Assembly: GCA_030065125.1 (NCBI GenBank)
Contig: JASJDM010000057.1
Location: 1 to 38,508, forward strand
DNA length: 38,508 nucleotides
Source: Lysobacterales bacterium
Lineage (GTDB): Bacteria > Pseudomonadota > Gammaproteobacteria > Xanthomonadales > SZUA-38
Direction: 5' to 3'
A model generated the notes under the pieces. The model had not been told where the DNA came from and searched no databases. It saw only the letters and a program-made list of their open reading frames with translations. Positions within the stretch are counted from its first letter, which is position 1; every line of letters starts with the position of its first letter. Shown here piece after piece: positions 1 through 8,520 of this stretch. The translations under genes and the position numbers were made by a program.

Positions 1-683
1 TTGGCGATGGAATTGAACAGCGGCCGCGCATGCATGGCAGTAGGGTCGCCCAGGAACACCATCATCAGATTGGCCAGCGGCACCGGCGCCATGCTTGCCT
101 CGGCCGCCGACGGCAGGGCCACCAGCGGCATGGGTACGTTGGGCATGGGTGGCGCCACCGGGGACGTTACGGCGGCGAAGGCCGGATAAGTGAGCATGCC
201 GGAGATAGACATGTGCCAGGGCAGCCAGACGATATTGAACGCCTGGGCGATGGCCAGGGAATAGCGGATCTCCATGGGCCGAACCATAGGTGCGTGGGTC
301 AGTATCAGGGGCATCAGCGGTGGTCCCAGCACCGAGCCCGGGGTCACCAGGCCGACGGGTCCGTTGATGATCACCTTGACCACCGTTGCGGCTTTCATCC
401 AGTTCCCGATCCCCTGGCAGATCGCTTTGCAGATGCCCTCGATGTACTTTTCGAAACGCTGACCCACGTCCTTGGCCGTGTCCACGTGGTACTTGTTCAG
501 CGTGGGCTCGCGAAACAGGTTCATGGGAGAGTTGGGGGCCACCACCAGCTCGCCGGGCTGAAAGGCCTGGGGATATTGGTCCGCTACCGGCGGACCGCGC
601 CAATCTGTAGGGAGCTGGACCATTTCGGCCACGAAGTTGAGCTTCGCGAGCTGGATCATGAGCTGCTCGTTTGGGGCTGGCAC
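1..683 (-). CDS. Unrecognised protein of the PAAR cluster, partial at window edge
   Basis: The reading frame stays open from 683 to the left edge, so the C-terminus lies outside the window. The likely start is GTG at 681-683, with AAGGAAAG upstream; an in-frame ATG at 659 is the alternative. The GTG begins one base after the stop of the upstream methyltransferase gene, so the two are probably translationally coupled. About 227 residues are visible. The first ~95 look soluble. They are followed by a Gly/Pro/Met-rich part (INGPVGLVTPGSVLGPPLMP) and a stretch full of short Pro-Met runs such as PPMPNVPMP. No signal peptide or catalytic motif is visible. I recall similar Pro/Met-rich proteins beside PAAR genes, but cannot assign a named family. 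A structural or adaptor role in T6SS is inferred only from position. Confidence 0.7.
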   Translation of the reverse strand, partial: MPAPNEQLMIQLAKLNFVAEMVQLPTDWRGPPVADQYPQAFQPGELVVAPNSPMNLFREPTLNKYHVDTAKDVGQRFEKYIEGICKAICQGIGNWMKAATVVKVIINGPVGLVTPGSVLGPPLMPLILTHAPMVRPMEIRYSLAIAQAFNIVWLPWHMSISGMLTYPAFAAVTSPVAPPMPNVPMPLVALPSAAEASMAPVPLANLMMVFLGDPTAMHARPLFNSIA

Positions 684-684
684 G

Positions 685-1683
685 TCAGTCTTTCCTTGCC
701 ACGATCAGGTCGACCCGGTAGGAGCGCCGCTGTCGATCGTGCTGGATCAGGGTCCAGTCCAGGTCGGGCTCGTCGAACACCGGCTGATAATGCAATTGCA
801 TGGGCGGAATGAGCTGCTCGAACAGGATGGCCCGGACCATGGACGCGCTGTCCATGGCGTCGGTCTCCAGCCATTCGCCGGGGTCGGTGATGTCCGGACG
901 CCACTGGTAGGGTGAACCCAGCACCAGCCGGCGCCCCGACCGCAGCAGGGCGTTCATCTGCCCCAGCAGTACGGTGGGAAGCGCAACGTTGTCCAGCAGG
1001 TTCAACGCGGCCACCAGGTCCCAATCCTCGGCCAGCAGGGGTGGATCCAGAGCATCCGCCACCAGAAAAACGACGTTGCCGGGCACCTCGAAATCGAAGT
1101 GCACGTCTTCGAATGCCCTGGCCCGCCGGAGACGTCGGTATTGAACCTCGCCACTGCGCTGAATACCGGCCGCGGCCGCCACCAGGTTGAAATCCAGGTC
1201 GATACCCACCGACACTTTCGCCCGGCGCGCTGCGGCGAAGACGAAGCCGCCGACTGAACAGCCCAGCTCCAGCGCCCTGCCGCAATCCTGCTCGGGAATG
1301 GCTCTGGTGACAGCTTGCCAGTAGGCGTCATCGTTGGAGCCATAGTGGTGGGTCATATAGGTGCTGAGCAGCGCCTGCTGCGGGTAGGAATCGGCGACAA
1401 CGCGGCCGAGGTAGCTTGACATCTGGGGGCTTGAGCAAAGCGGCCCGGACCGGGGTGCCGTCGAAGACTGCCACCAGGACCGGAAGTCCTTGAGCACGAT
1501 GGGCACCCCCTGCAGCACGGGAAACCGGCCCGGGCACCCGCTTGCGCCGCACCTGAGCATTCCCTCCAGTACAAAGTCCCCCTCGCTGAGGTACACCTCC
1601 GCCAGGCCCAGACGCGACGTCTGCCGAGGGGCCCGGCAGAGCGGGCAGGTCAGGTTGACGAGTTCCGGAGCGGCAGCCAGCAC
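685..1683 (-). CDS. SAM-dependent methyltransferase with Trm112-like zinc knuckle
   Basis: A 332-residue protein starting at GTG 1683, six bases after the PAAR stop. Residues 10-63 form a Trm112/zinc-ribbon-like domain with Cys pairs C13-x2-C16 and C45-x4-C50, followed by FPVLQGVPIVL, the usual end of that domain. The class I methyltransferase core follows. Motif I is ALELGCSVGGF (about 137-147) and an acidic motif II residue sits in GIDLDFN. A later part (VAALNLLDNV) resembles the motif IV/V region. The substrate cannot be read from sequence. Its place between a PAAR spike gene and the coupled left-edge gene suggests it modifies or accompanies a secreted component, but that is inference. The family is clear; the role is not. 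Confidence 0.85.
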   Translation of the reverse strand: MLAAAPELVNLTCPLCRAPRQTSRLGLAEVYLSEGDFVLEGMLRCGASGCPGRFPVLQGVPIVLKDFRSWWQSSTAPRSGPLCSSPQMSSYLGRVVADSYPQQALLSTYMTHHYGSNDDAYWQAVTRAIPEQDCGRALELGCSVGGFVFAAARRAKVSVGIDLDFNLVAAAAGIQRSGEVQYRRLRRARAFEDVHFDFEVPGNVVFLVADALDPPLLAEDWDLVAALNLLDNVALPTVLLGQMNALLRSGRRLVLGSPYQWRPDITDPGEWLETDAMDSASMVRAILFEQLIPPMQLHYQPVFDEPDLDWTLIQHDRQRRSYRVDLIVARKD

Positions 1684-1689
1684 GGGTCT

Positions 1690-2007
1690 TCAGCCGCCGG
1701 TGATGACATTGAAACTGCCCATGATCATGAAGCCGACACCCCCGCAGTGTGAATCCATGTCACCCAGGCGGTGGGCCGGCATGTTGTTGATCATCACCGT
1801 CATGCTGCCCATTGCGGCCACCCACATGTTGGGACCACAGCAGGCGGCATGCACGCCCTGGTCGCCGATACGCACGGCTGGCAGACCATTCACCAGGACC
1901 GTGGGGGAGCCCTTGATGGCCGGGCCGATAACGGGGTGTGGACAGGCCAGGCACCCGTGGGCATCGATCCCCTGAGACTGGTCGCTGAGTCGCGCTTGTA
2001 GCGGCAC
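1690..2007 (-). CDS. PAAR-domain T6SS spike-tip protein
   Basis: A 105-residue protein made almost wholly of a PAAR repeat fold. Repeating motifs such as GSPTVLVNGLPAVRIGDQGV, GSMTVMINNMPAHRLGDMDS and GSFNVITGG are typical of these cone-shaped proteins, which cap the VgrG trimer and help dock effectors. Conserved Cys and His residues (HGCLACPHP, HAACCGPN, DSHCGG) fit the metal-binding tip. The start is GTG 2007, supported by an AAGGAGG ribosome site 8 nt upstream. An ATG-like alternative is not needed. It is the first gene of a minus-strand run with the methyltransferase and the left-edge gene. It has no fused toxin, so it should carry separate effectors; the HExxH protein transcribed away from it is one candidate. 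Confidence 0.93.
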   Translation of the reverse strand: MPLQARLSDQSQGIDAHGCLACPHPVIGPAIKGSPTVLVNGLPAVRIGDQGVHAACCGPNMWVAAMGSMTVMINNMPAHRLGDMDSHCGGVGFMIMGSFNVITGG

Positions 2008-2216
2008 TGTCGAAACCTCCTTTTTCTTCCCAAGTCTACCATCTGGCGCACACTCCCGGCAGACGCCGAAAAGCGGGCCTGTGGTGTGGCAGACCCGGAT
2101 TTGCCTTTATCTTTCCTACGACAAGCCCTGCTCTTTTGCGCCACTGCGGTCATAGCCAATATCCGGCTATCCTTGGGCTACAATGACATCTTGAGGACCC
2201 AAAAAAGGAGGATGAC

Positions 2217-3095
2217 ATGGGTCAGGTCCGTTGTGGATGTGCTGGCGGACGGGGCGTTCAACGTCGCCTTCCGGAAGACCCCTGGGTTGGATGGCAGGAA
2301 CGCAGTTCCCACCCCAGCGCCGGCACCGGCGGGGGCGGCCCCGGCAAGTTCCGCGATCCGCGTCCCGCCGGCGCGTCGCCGTTGGCAAACGGCCAGAGCG
2401 CTCCGTATTCACCGGTGGGTGCCAAACACGGTGAAGATTCGGGGCTGGGCAGCCCTGACCCATTTCGCCAGTCGCAGCCCACCCCGATGCAGCAGAAAGA
2501 ACCCAACCCGCCGCCCGGCACCGTCACGCGAACCGAAGATGTTCTGGTGCGCAAAAACGAGCGGGACGACATCAATGTCAAGCTGCGGGTGTTTCCTGAC
2601 CGCACCAGCACGAAACTCCATCCACAAGGTGCGAAAACCTCGTTCGATTCGAGAGGCGTCACAATCACCCCACCGGTGCCGAATTACGACAAAGATACGG
2701 GTCTCATCACCTCATGGAAAACCAGGTTCAGGCTGCAGGGAACCGTCAAGATCCGTACCGAATACGGAACCCAGTCGTCGGCCACCGAGTTGTCCTGCTA
2801 CGGCCGCGGAACCACCGCCAAAGACCGCAAGAACGGGGATATTACGCTGGGGTTCCACGAGTCGTGCCACCAGTCCGACTATGTTGATTATCTGAAATCC
2901 ACGTCCCTGCCTGAATTGTCCGCCGAGATGGGCGACAACAAACAGGAGTTCGAGAAGGCGGTGGCTGATTTCAAAAAAGCGTGGGCTGAGTATTGGGTGG
3001 AGATGGAAAAAGCGAGCCACAGGAGCACCGACGAAGTGGGATACACGCTGAAGGAGTTTGAGCAGTCCAAGGAGTGTTTCCTTCACACCTTTTGA
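2217..3095 (+). CDS. Putative HExxH metallopeptidase, candidate T6SS effector
   Basis: A 292-residue protein starting at ATG 2217, with AAGGAGG at 2205-2211. Residues 1-105 are low-complexity, rich in Gly, Pro and Ser, and look like a linker or loading segment. Residues 105-292 look globular. They contain FHESCHQSDY, in which H214-E215-x-x-H218 matches the zincin metallopeptidase motif; a third ligand could be H268, D272 or E273 (SHRSTDEVG). There is no signal peptide, as expected for a T6SS cargo. It is divergent from the PAAR gene. Its last 13 bp overlap the convergent kinase gene. No obvious immunity gene is adjacent. I do not recognise a named family, so protease activity is inferred from one motif. 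Confidence 0.7.
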   Translation: MGQVRCGCAGGRGVQRRLPEDPWVGWQERSSHPSAGTGGGGPGKFRDPRPAGASPLANGQSAPYSPVGAKHGEDSGLGSPDPFRQSQPTPMQQKEPNPPPGTVTRTEDVLVRKNERDDINVKLRVFPDRTSTKLHPQGAKTSFDSRGVTITPPVPNYDKDTGLITSWKTRFRLQGTVKIRTEYGTQSSATELSCYGRGTTAKDRKNGDITLGFHESCHQSDYVDYLKSTSLPELSAEMGDNKQEFEKAVADFKKAWAEYWVEMEKASHRSTDEVGYTLKEFEQSKECFLHTF

Positions 3096-4204
3096 TGCCA
3101 CTGTCCGGTATCCAGTGACCTGCCGGTGCGGTAGGTTTTGATTTCCATGATCAGTTCTCCCGCCGAGCTGAAACGCTCGGCCGGCTTCTTGTTCATGCAG
3201 CGCATCACGATGGCATCCAGCCGCCGGCCCGGCAGATCCGGCCCTACCAGCTTGCGAATGGCGCTGGGCGGTGGCGGAAGTTGTTCGAAGACCACCCGGT
3301 GGATTTCCTCCAGGCGGTCCGAGCGGAACCCGTGGGCCTGCCTGCCGGCCAGCAGCTCGTAAAGCAGCAGGCCCAGCTGATAAACATCGGAGGCAGGCCC
3401 CACGGGATCGCCACGCACCTGTTCCGGGCTGGCATACTCGGGTGTCATCAGCCGCAGCCGGTCGCTGGTAACGGCACCTGCGCCGCCGGTCAGGGTGAAC
3501 TTGGCGATGCCGAAATCCAGCAGTTTCACCACGCCGTCATGGGTCACCAGGATGTTATCGGGTTTCAGGTCCCGGTGAATGATCCGCTGACGGTGGGCAT
3601 AAGCGACCGCTTCGGCCACGGACAGAAACAACCCCAGCACGGCATCCAGGTCAAGCCGCCGGGATTCACAGTACGCCGTGATGGGACGGCCGGGCACATA
3701 TTCCATGGCGAACCACAGCCGTTCGTCCGCTGTGATGCCGCCGTTGAGCAGTCGCACGATATTGGGGTGATCGATGGTGGCCAGTATCCGACGTTCCTGG
3801 GCGAAGCGGACCTTCAGGTCGGCACCGCGAGCTCCCCGCCTGATGACCTTCAGTGCCACGGGCCGTTTGTAGCCCCCGCCCGCCCACTCGGCCCGATACA
3901 CTACCGCCATGCCGCCGTGGCCCAACTCCTCCAGCAGCCGGTAGGGGCCGATCAGCGTGCCGGGCTCGAGCACGTCCCGACGCTTGAGGTCCTTCAGCGC
4001 CCGCCCCCACAGGGGGCTTTCCCGCAGGCTGTCGTGCTCCAGAAAACCATCTTCCCGGGACAGTCGAAGCAGGCGTTCCACCGCCGTGTGCAGCTCGGCA
4101 TCCTCGCCGCATCGGGACGCGAGGGCGGCCTGGTGCTGCGCATCCGGCAGCTCCAGGATTTCTGAAAGAATCGCGTCAGCGCGCCGGCGAAGCTCGGGTT
4201 CCAC
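3083..4204 (-). CDS. Pkn-type Ser/Thr protein kinase
   Basis: A 373-residue kinase starting at GTG 4204. An N-terminal helical region (about 1-75) precedes the catalytic domain, as is common in kinases paired with ECF43 sigma factors. The catalytic features are complete: glycine loop GHGGMAVVY (95-103), lysine K119 in VALKV, the HRDLKPDN loop at 210-217 and DFG at 230-232, followed by TPEYASPEQVRGD and ASDVYQLGLLLYELL. It should be active. No transmembrane segment or C-terminal sensor or TPR domain is present; the protein ends about 30 residues after the kinase fold, so it is short for this family. It lies 18 bp downstream of the sigma-factor gene and was probably co-transcribed with it. Kinases of this type control T6SS assembly in other bacteria, which fits the context. 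Confidence 0.93.
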   Translation of the reverse strand: MEPELRRRADAILSEILELPDAQHQAALASRCGEDAELHTAVERLLRLSREDGFLEHDSLRESPLWGRALKDLKRRDVLEPGTLIGPYRLLEELGHGGMAVVYRAEWAGGGYKRPVALKVIRRGARGADLKVRFAQERRILATIDHPNIVRLLNGGITADERLWFAMEYVPGRPITAYCESRRLDLDAVLGLFLSVAEAVAYAHRQRIIHRDLKPDNILVTHDGVVKLLDFGIAKFTLTGGAGAVTSDRLRLMTPEYASPEQVRGDPVGPASDVYQLGLLLYELLAGRQAHGFRSDRLEEIHRVVFEQLPPPPSAIRKLVGPDLPGRRLDAIVMRCMNKKPAERFSSAGELIMEIKTYRTGRSLDTGQWHQKV

Positions 4205-4222
4205 TGGTGCTCAGCCAGGCCG

Positions 4223-4780
4223 TCATTGGGACATCTCGTCTTTCAGCCAGGCCCTGGCCCGCTGCCAGTCCCGCTGGATCGTTCGCACAGAGGTTCCCAG
4301 TATTTCCGCCGTTTCCTGGGCGGTAAACCCAGCAAAAAAGCGGCATTCCACGATCCGTACCAGCTTTTCATCGAGGCTGGCCAGGGACTCCAGCGCATCG
4401 TCAATGGCGATAATCTCCCGAGCCTGGGATTGCGTCTGCAGCCGCTCATCGTCAAACGGGAGCGCTTTAACACCAGCACCCCGTTTCGCCCGAAACTGCC
4501 CCCGGGCCGCGTCCACCAGGATCTGGCGCATTGCCCTGGCCGCAATGGCGAAGAAGTGCTGGCGGTTACGTACCTCGGCATTGCGCTGATCCACCATCTT
4601 GGCAAAGGCCTCGTGTACCAGCGCGGTGGTGTTGAGGGTTTCTCCCACTCTGACTTTGCGACGCTGTTGATGGGCGATACGCAGCAGATCGTCATAGATC
4701 AGCGGTACCAGCTGCTCGAAAGCGGACCGGTCGCCGTCTCCCCAGGCCAGCAACAGCCGGGTAATGTGGGCGTCGCTCAC
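4223..4780 (-). CDS. ECF sigma factor, ECF43/TIGR02999-like
   Basis: A 185-residue sigma-70-family protein starting at GTG 4780. Region 2 covers about residues 8-100 (LLLAWGDGDRSAFEQLVPLIYDDLLRIA, then RQHFFAIAARAMRQILVDAARG). Region 4 covers about 120-182, with helix-turn-helix GFTAQETAEILGTSVRTIQRDWQRARAWL. The patterns LNTTALVHEAFAKM and RAMRQILVDAAR are typical of the group linked to Ser/Thr kinases rather than to an anti-sigma factor. The kinase gene lies 18 bp downstream, so phosphorylation is the likely means of activation. Targets are unknown; nearby T6SS genes are plausible. Confidence 0.92.
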   Translation of the reverse strand: MSDAHITRLLLAWGDGDRSAFEQLVPLIYDDLLRIAHQQRRKVRVGETLNTTALVHEAFAKMVDQRNAEVRNRQHFFAIAARAMRQILVDAARGQFRAKRGAGVKALPFDDERLQTQSQAREIIAIDDALESLASLDEKLVRIVECRFFAGFTAQETAEILGTSVRTIQRDWQRARAWLKDEMSQ

Positions 4781-4840
4781 CTCACCGAACCCCTGCCGCG
4801 GAGGCTCATGGACCGGCCCTGGTCGCTGCCAAAGCCCCCG

Positions 4841-6199
4841 TCATTCACCAGTGGTCGCGGCTTTGGCCACCACGATGAGGCCGGCAACGGGCTTTCCCTG
4901 CTCAAGCCGCAGCGTGACCCGGTCCATCGCCTCCAGCTGAAATCCGGTTGTTGAAAGAAGGCGCTCAATGTACGGCTGGCTGTGCTTGTACCGACCATTC
5001 ATCTGCAGCAGATAGCCATCGGGGGTCGATTCTTTAGAGTGTTCCACGGAAAAAATAAACCGCCCATCTTCCGCCAGGTTTTGTCGGGCCCCGGCCACTG
5101 CGTCCTGCAGATCCCCGAGATAGCACAGGGTGTCTCCGGAAGCGATCAGGTCGAACGTATATTCCCTTCGGTCGAAAAAATCCGTCAGTTCAGCCATCAC
5201 CAGTTCATCATAAAGATCGAGCTCCTGGGCCTGCTCCAGCATGCCGCGGGACAGATCCATTCCCACCAGCATGCTGGCATAGGGTTTCAAACCCTCCGCG
5301 CACAGCCCGGTGCCGCAGCCCACATCGAGAATATTCAGCGTTGGGCCGGCGTCACGGTAGCGGGACGCCACCGCGCCAGCGATCAGGTTGGGTACGTCAT
5401 AGTCGAGTTTCTCCGTCAGGATGTTGTCGAAATTTTCAGAAAAATCGTCAAACAGCATCCGCACGTATTCCACATGAGCCTGATCCGGCACGTCGTCACC
5501 CACCGAGAAGGAGGCAGCCATATGACGCGCCACGGCGTCCTCGGGATCCTCCCGGTACCATGCCGAAAATACGTCTCGGGCTTTCTCGACCTTGCCGGCC
5601 CCGTAGTAGGCCATTCCAAGGTTGTAGCGTATGCCCCTGCCGGGCTTCAGGCGCATTGCCTGCTCGAAGTGTGGAATAGACTCACCGTACAGGCCTGAAT
5701 CGAACAGCAGGATGGCCAGGTCTTCGCGGCCGTTAGGGCAATCAGGATTCAATTCAACGTATCGCTGCAGGGCCGCCTGGGCGATATCGAGATTTCCTAT
5801 TTCCCGGTTGACCAGACCGAGATTTCGCAATGCGTTGGCGTGTTTCTCGTCAATTTTACTGGCCCGCTGATAGCAGGCACTGGCTTCCACCAGCTTCTTC
5901 TGGTGCCTCAGAACGTTGCCCAGGTTGTTATACGCGTCTGCGTACTCCGGATTGAAGGCGATGGACCGCCCGAGCAGGCGTTCGGCCTCATCGCAGCGAC
6001 CCCGGTGAAACTGAAGCAGGCCGGCAAAATGCAGTGCGCTGGCGTTGAGCGGGTCCTGTTCCAGGACCTCGTCGTAGATGGCCTCCGCCTCGTCCAGTCG
6101 GCCCTTCTGGTGTATCTCGATGCCTTTCTGGACCAGAGCATTCAAGTTGGCCTCTGTCTGCTCATCAGCCGTCGGGGCGGCTGAAGACTTGGAATTCAC
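4841..6199 (-). CDS. TPR-repeat protein with C-terminal methyltransferase domain
   Basis: A 452-residue protein starting at GTG 6199, with GGGAGA six bases upstream. Residues 20-230 hold about six tetratricopeptide repeats, for example AEAIYDEVLEQDPLNASALH and AYNNLGNVLRHQKKLVEASA. Residues 245-445 form a class I SAM methyltransferase: motif I ILDVGCGTGLCAEGL near 296-310, motif II VGMDLSRGML, and DLIASGDTLCYLGDL as the motif IV region. This matches the TPR-containing predicted methyltransferases of COG4976. The linker VRMLFDDFSENFDNILTEKL is typical of that group. The substrate is unknown. It precedes the sigma/kinase pair by 60 bp and may form part of the same transcript. Confidence 0.88.
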   Translation of the reverse strand: MNSKSSAAPTADEQTEANLNALVQKGIEIHQKGRLDEAEAIYDEVLEQDPLNASALHFAGLLQFHRGRCDEAERLLGRSIAFNPEYADAYNNLGNVLRHQKKLVEASACYQRASKIDEKHANALRNLGLVNREIGNLDIAQAALQRYVELNPDCPNGREDLAILLFDSGLYGESIPHFEQAMRLKPGRGIRYNLGMAYYGAGKVEKARDVFSAWYREDPEDAVARHMAASFSVGDDVPDQAHVEYVRMLFDDFSENFDNILTEKLDYDVPNLIAGAVASRYRDAGPTLNILDVGCGTGLCAEGLKPYASMLVGMDLSRGMLEQAQELDLYDELVMAELTDFFDRREYTFDLIASGDTLCYLGDLQDAVAGARQNLAEDGRFIFSVEHSKESTPDGYLLQMNGRYKHSQPYIERLLSTTGFQLEAMDRVTLRLEQGKPVAGLIVVAKAATTGE

Positions 6200-6235
6200 T
6201 GCTGTTCTCCCTGGCGCCGGTAGCGCCCGTTCGGC

Positions 6236-6820
6236 TCAAAAAGAAGGCAGATAAGGCGCCACATCAAACCCAACGATGGCACCGTAGTCGCCCCGGCCAG
6301 AATCGTGCCGAAGCTGCAGCGTGAGACCGTCTACGCCCGGCACCGGGATGTTTTTTCCGGAGAGGAAGTCCAGAACCCCCGTTCGAGTCTGATCATGACT
6401 TAAAATCCCGGCAATTGCGCCGCCACTGAGCACTACGCTGTGGGTTATGAACAGAGCGCGCTGGCCGGGAGATGCCGTGTTCCAGCCGCGACGGGCGGCG
6501 GCGCCGACATCGTCCAATACCCGACCCGCAGCCCCCTGGACTGCCGGGAGATTCCAGACCGCTCTTGCCAGGTCGCCCACATTCGCCGCCCGCGGAGTTG
6601 CAGGCCCGGCACCCCTGGGCACCGCAGGGGGTGCCCCCGGAGCAGGAGGCTGCCGCAGCATCCAATCCAGGTTGCTTTGCTGGAAGCCGGCCCAGTTCGG
6701 ATTCAGGAACAGGCTTCTGAGGCGCGGTGACGGTGGCGCCGCCCCCAGTCGGCGGATTTCGGCTTCGATTTCCGGATCCAGTCGGAGTTGAAAATTACCT
6801 AAACTGAAGTTGTGGCCCAT
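6236..6820 (-). CDS. Hypothetical protein in the T6SS cluster
   Basis: A 194-residue protein. I chose ATG 6820 because GGGAGG lies six bases upstream; a longer frame to 6916 has no comparable site. I do not recognise the family. Residues 1-60 are polar and helical (LDPEIEAEIRRLG). Residues 60-85 are Pro/Ala-rich (PPAPGAPPAVPRGAGP). Residues 110-145 look amphipathic, and a Gly-rich hydrophobic segment (ITHSVVLSGGAIAGILSHD) lies near 130-148. The C-terminus (LTLQLRHDSGRGDYGAIVGFDV) looks like beta-hairpins. There is no signal peptide. It lies between the sheath-like gene and the TPR-methyltransferase in one minus-strand run. An effector with a small membrane-active segment, or its chaperone, would fit, but nothing proves it. 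Confidence 0.65.
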   Translation of the reverse strand: MGHNFSLGNFQLRLDPEIEAEIRRLGAAPPSPRLRSLFLNPNWAGFQQSNLDWMLRQPPAPGAPPAVPRGAGPATPRAANVGDLARAVWNLPAVQGAAGRVLDDVGAAARRGWNTASPGQRALFITHSVVLSGGAIAGILSHDQTRTGVLDFLSGKNIPVPGVDGLTLQLRHDSGRGDYGAIVGFDVAPYLPSF

Positions 6821-6958
6821 AGCTCGCCTCCCAGCCATTCGACTCTGGTCATGATAGTGCAAGCCTCCGGACCAAACCAATGAATGACCCGGAAACACGC
6901 TCCTTGCTGCACTCATCCTACGATGGCCGGAGCCAAATCGTGCCAGCGTGGACCAACA

Positions 6959-8338
6959 TCAGGACGCCCGCTGCCCCACTGCCCGGATTGCGGGCACGGA
7001 GACCGCCGGTCGGTTCTTCCATGGGAGTATCGGAACCAGTCCCAGACCCTGCACCTCGGCGGCCAGGCGGTAAACATCAGACCGGGTTGTGATCAGCTTT
7101 GCCAGATCGCGATCACTGGAAGTCGTCAATGCCGGCACCTCCAGCTCGGCCGATCCCTCAGCCCCCAGCAGTGCCTGCGCATGCAGTATGGCGCAGACGT
7201 AAGCCCCATTGCCCCATAGCAGGTTAGCAGTCTCCAGGTGGCCTCCCACCTCTTCGAATCGAAACGATTCGATAGGATCGGTTTCCGCACCGTAGGGCAG
7301 GCGCAATAGAACCCGTGGAAAAGCAAGGATCAGCCACTGGGCTGCCGTTTCGCGGCGAAAACTGGCCCATCGCTCGCTTTCCTCATCACTGTGGTCAGGC
7401 TCTGTCAACCGCATGAGCTTCGGGCAGGCGCCCGCAAACACCGGTATTTCAAGCTCATGGCCAATGCCACTGAGCGCTCTTGCCAAGGCAAGACCCGATG
7501 GGTCCTGGCCGACTTCAAAGTCGGCCAGGACCAGGGACCGCTCGCGAGTGCGGGAGGTTCCTTCGTACATCTCTGCCATCTGTCTTTTGAGGGCTTTCAG
7601 GTCCGGCCCGGATCCGCACAGGGTGTCGTCGCCGATATCGGCCAGAAAAACTTCAACCTCGCTGCCGGTGTCCACGTTGGCCAGCAGCCAGAACAGGCTC
7701 CGCCAGCGTGCCTCCAGCCCCTGAAAAGACTGCTGGTGCATCAGCTTTCCAAGCCGTTCGCTGAGCTGGTTCTCCAGCTGTCGTTTCAACTCTGGTCCAA
7801 GCCGCGAAGCATCGGTTTTCACCACGTGGGCCTCCACGGCTGTCTCAATCATTCGGCTCAGAGAGCTTCCGGCCCTTCCAGCAGACGGTTGACCTGACGG
7901 CTGGCCCAGTAACCGCTCCAACGTTGCGTCGTCGCTTTCGGTGGCGTCGGTTTCGGGGTCCGGCGGGCCCGACGAATCGCCCCGGTCCGGGGTTTCGATG
8001 ATGCCGAGCCGCGTCAGGTCCGCCACAGCCTGATCGAAACAGGCGGGATCATCGACCTGCCGAAGCAATTTCAACAGCTCCGCCATCTGCGGGATTCGCT
8101 CGCAGATTCGATCGGGGTGAAGGTCGTCGAAGCATTCCAGTGGTGGCAGTCCGGTGGCCTCGACGCTCGGACCGACTGACCGCATCACGGCGTCCAGTCG
8201 CTCCAGGGAGGCGACATGAAAGCCGGGGGCTGGGGTTTTCTCTCCGCCAAAATCCCCCAGCACAAACAGGGTTAAAGACTCATCCATTGCCGCGGGACCA
8301 CCGGATCGCCGCCCCAGCTCAAGTTCCAGACGCGACAC
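6959..8338 (-). CDS. Atypical T6SS contractile-sheath protein joining TssB-like and TssC-like segments
   Basis: A 459-residue protein starting at GTG 8338, with GGGAG upstream. The N-terminus carries SLTLFVLGDFGGEKTP (about 21-36), the hallmark of TssB/TssC N-termini, and then LHPDRICERIPQMAELLKLL (73-92). After an acidic, poorly ordered linker (115-160), residues 160-390 match TssC: MHQQSFQGLEARWRSLFWLL (200-219), VEVFLADI, FPRVLLRLPYGAETDPI (340-356) and FEEVGGHLETANLLWGNGAY (361-380). The usual last ~100 residues of TssC, which build the inner tube-contacting layer, seem shortened and altered. Normal systems encode TssB and TssC as two proteins, so this looks like a fused or streamlined sheath homologue. 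It may be a sheath-like scaffold rather than the main sheath. No baseplate or ClpV genes are in the window. Confidence 0.82.
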   Translation of the reverse strand: MSRLELELGRRSGGPAAMDESLTLFVLGDFGGEKTPAPGFHVASLERLDAVMRSVGPSVEATGLPPLECFDDLHPDRICERIPQMAELLKLLRQVDDPACFDQAVADLTRLGIIETPDRGDSSGPPDPETDATESDDATLERLLGQPSGQPSAGRAGSSLSRMIETAVEAHVVKTDASRLGPELKRQLENQLSERLGKLMHQQSFQGLEARWRSLFWLLANVDTGSEVEVFLADIGDDTLCGSGPDLKALKRQMAEMYEGTSRTRERSLVLADFEVGQDPSGLALARALSGIGHELEIPVFAGACPKLMRLTEPDHSDEESERWASFRRETAAQWLILAFPRVLLRLPYGAETDPIESFRFEEVGGHLETANLLWGNGAYVCAILHAQALLGAEGSAELEVPALTTSSDRDLAKLITTRSDVYRLAAEVQGLGLVPILPWKNRPAVSVPAIRAVGQRAS

Positions 8339-8520
8339 GCCTCAGCTCCCTTCATCTTGCCGGACTCACCAGTCTACATGAGGACGGCTGGAATAGTGAG
8401 CATCAGCCGGAGAAGTCCGCCGCCTCCCGCCGGTGAAAGGATGAGCAATACCGGAAAACCCGAATGATCCCCCGGGCGTCAATCCGATAGCTTTGTTGAA
8501 GGCGATTTTGCGCAGTTGCC

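Noticed and set aside
30..812. Long plus-strand open frame opposite the left-edge gene
   Set aside because: It is rich in Gly, Arg and His with no domain, and it mirrors the minus-strand genes, which have ribosome sites and tight coupling.
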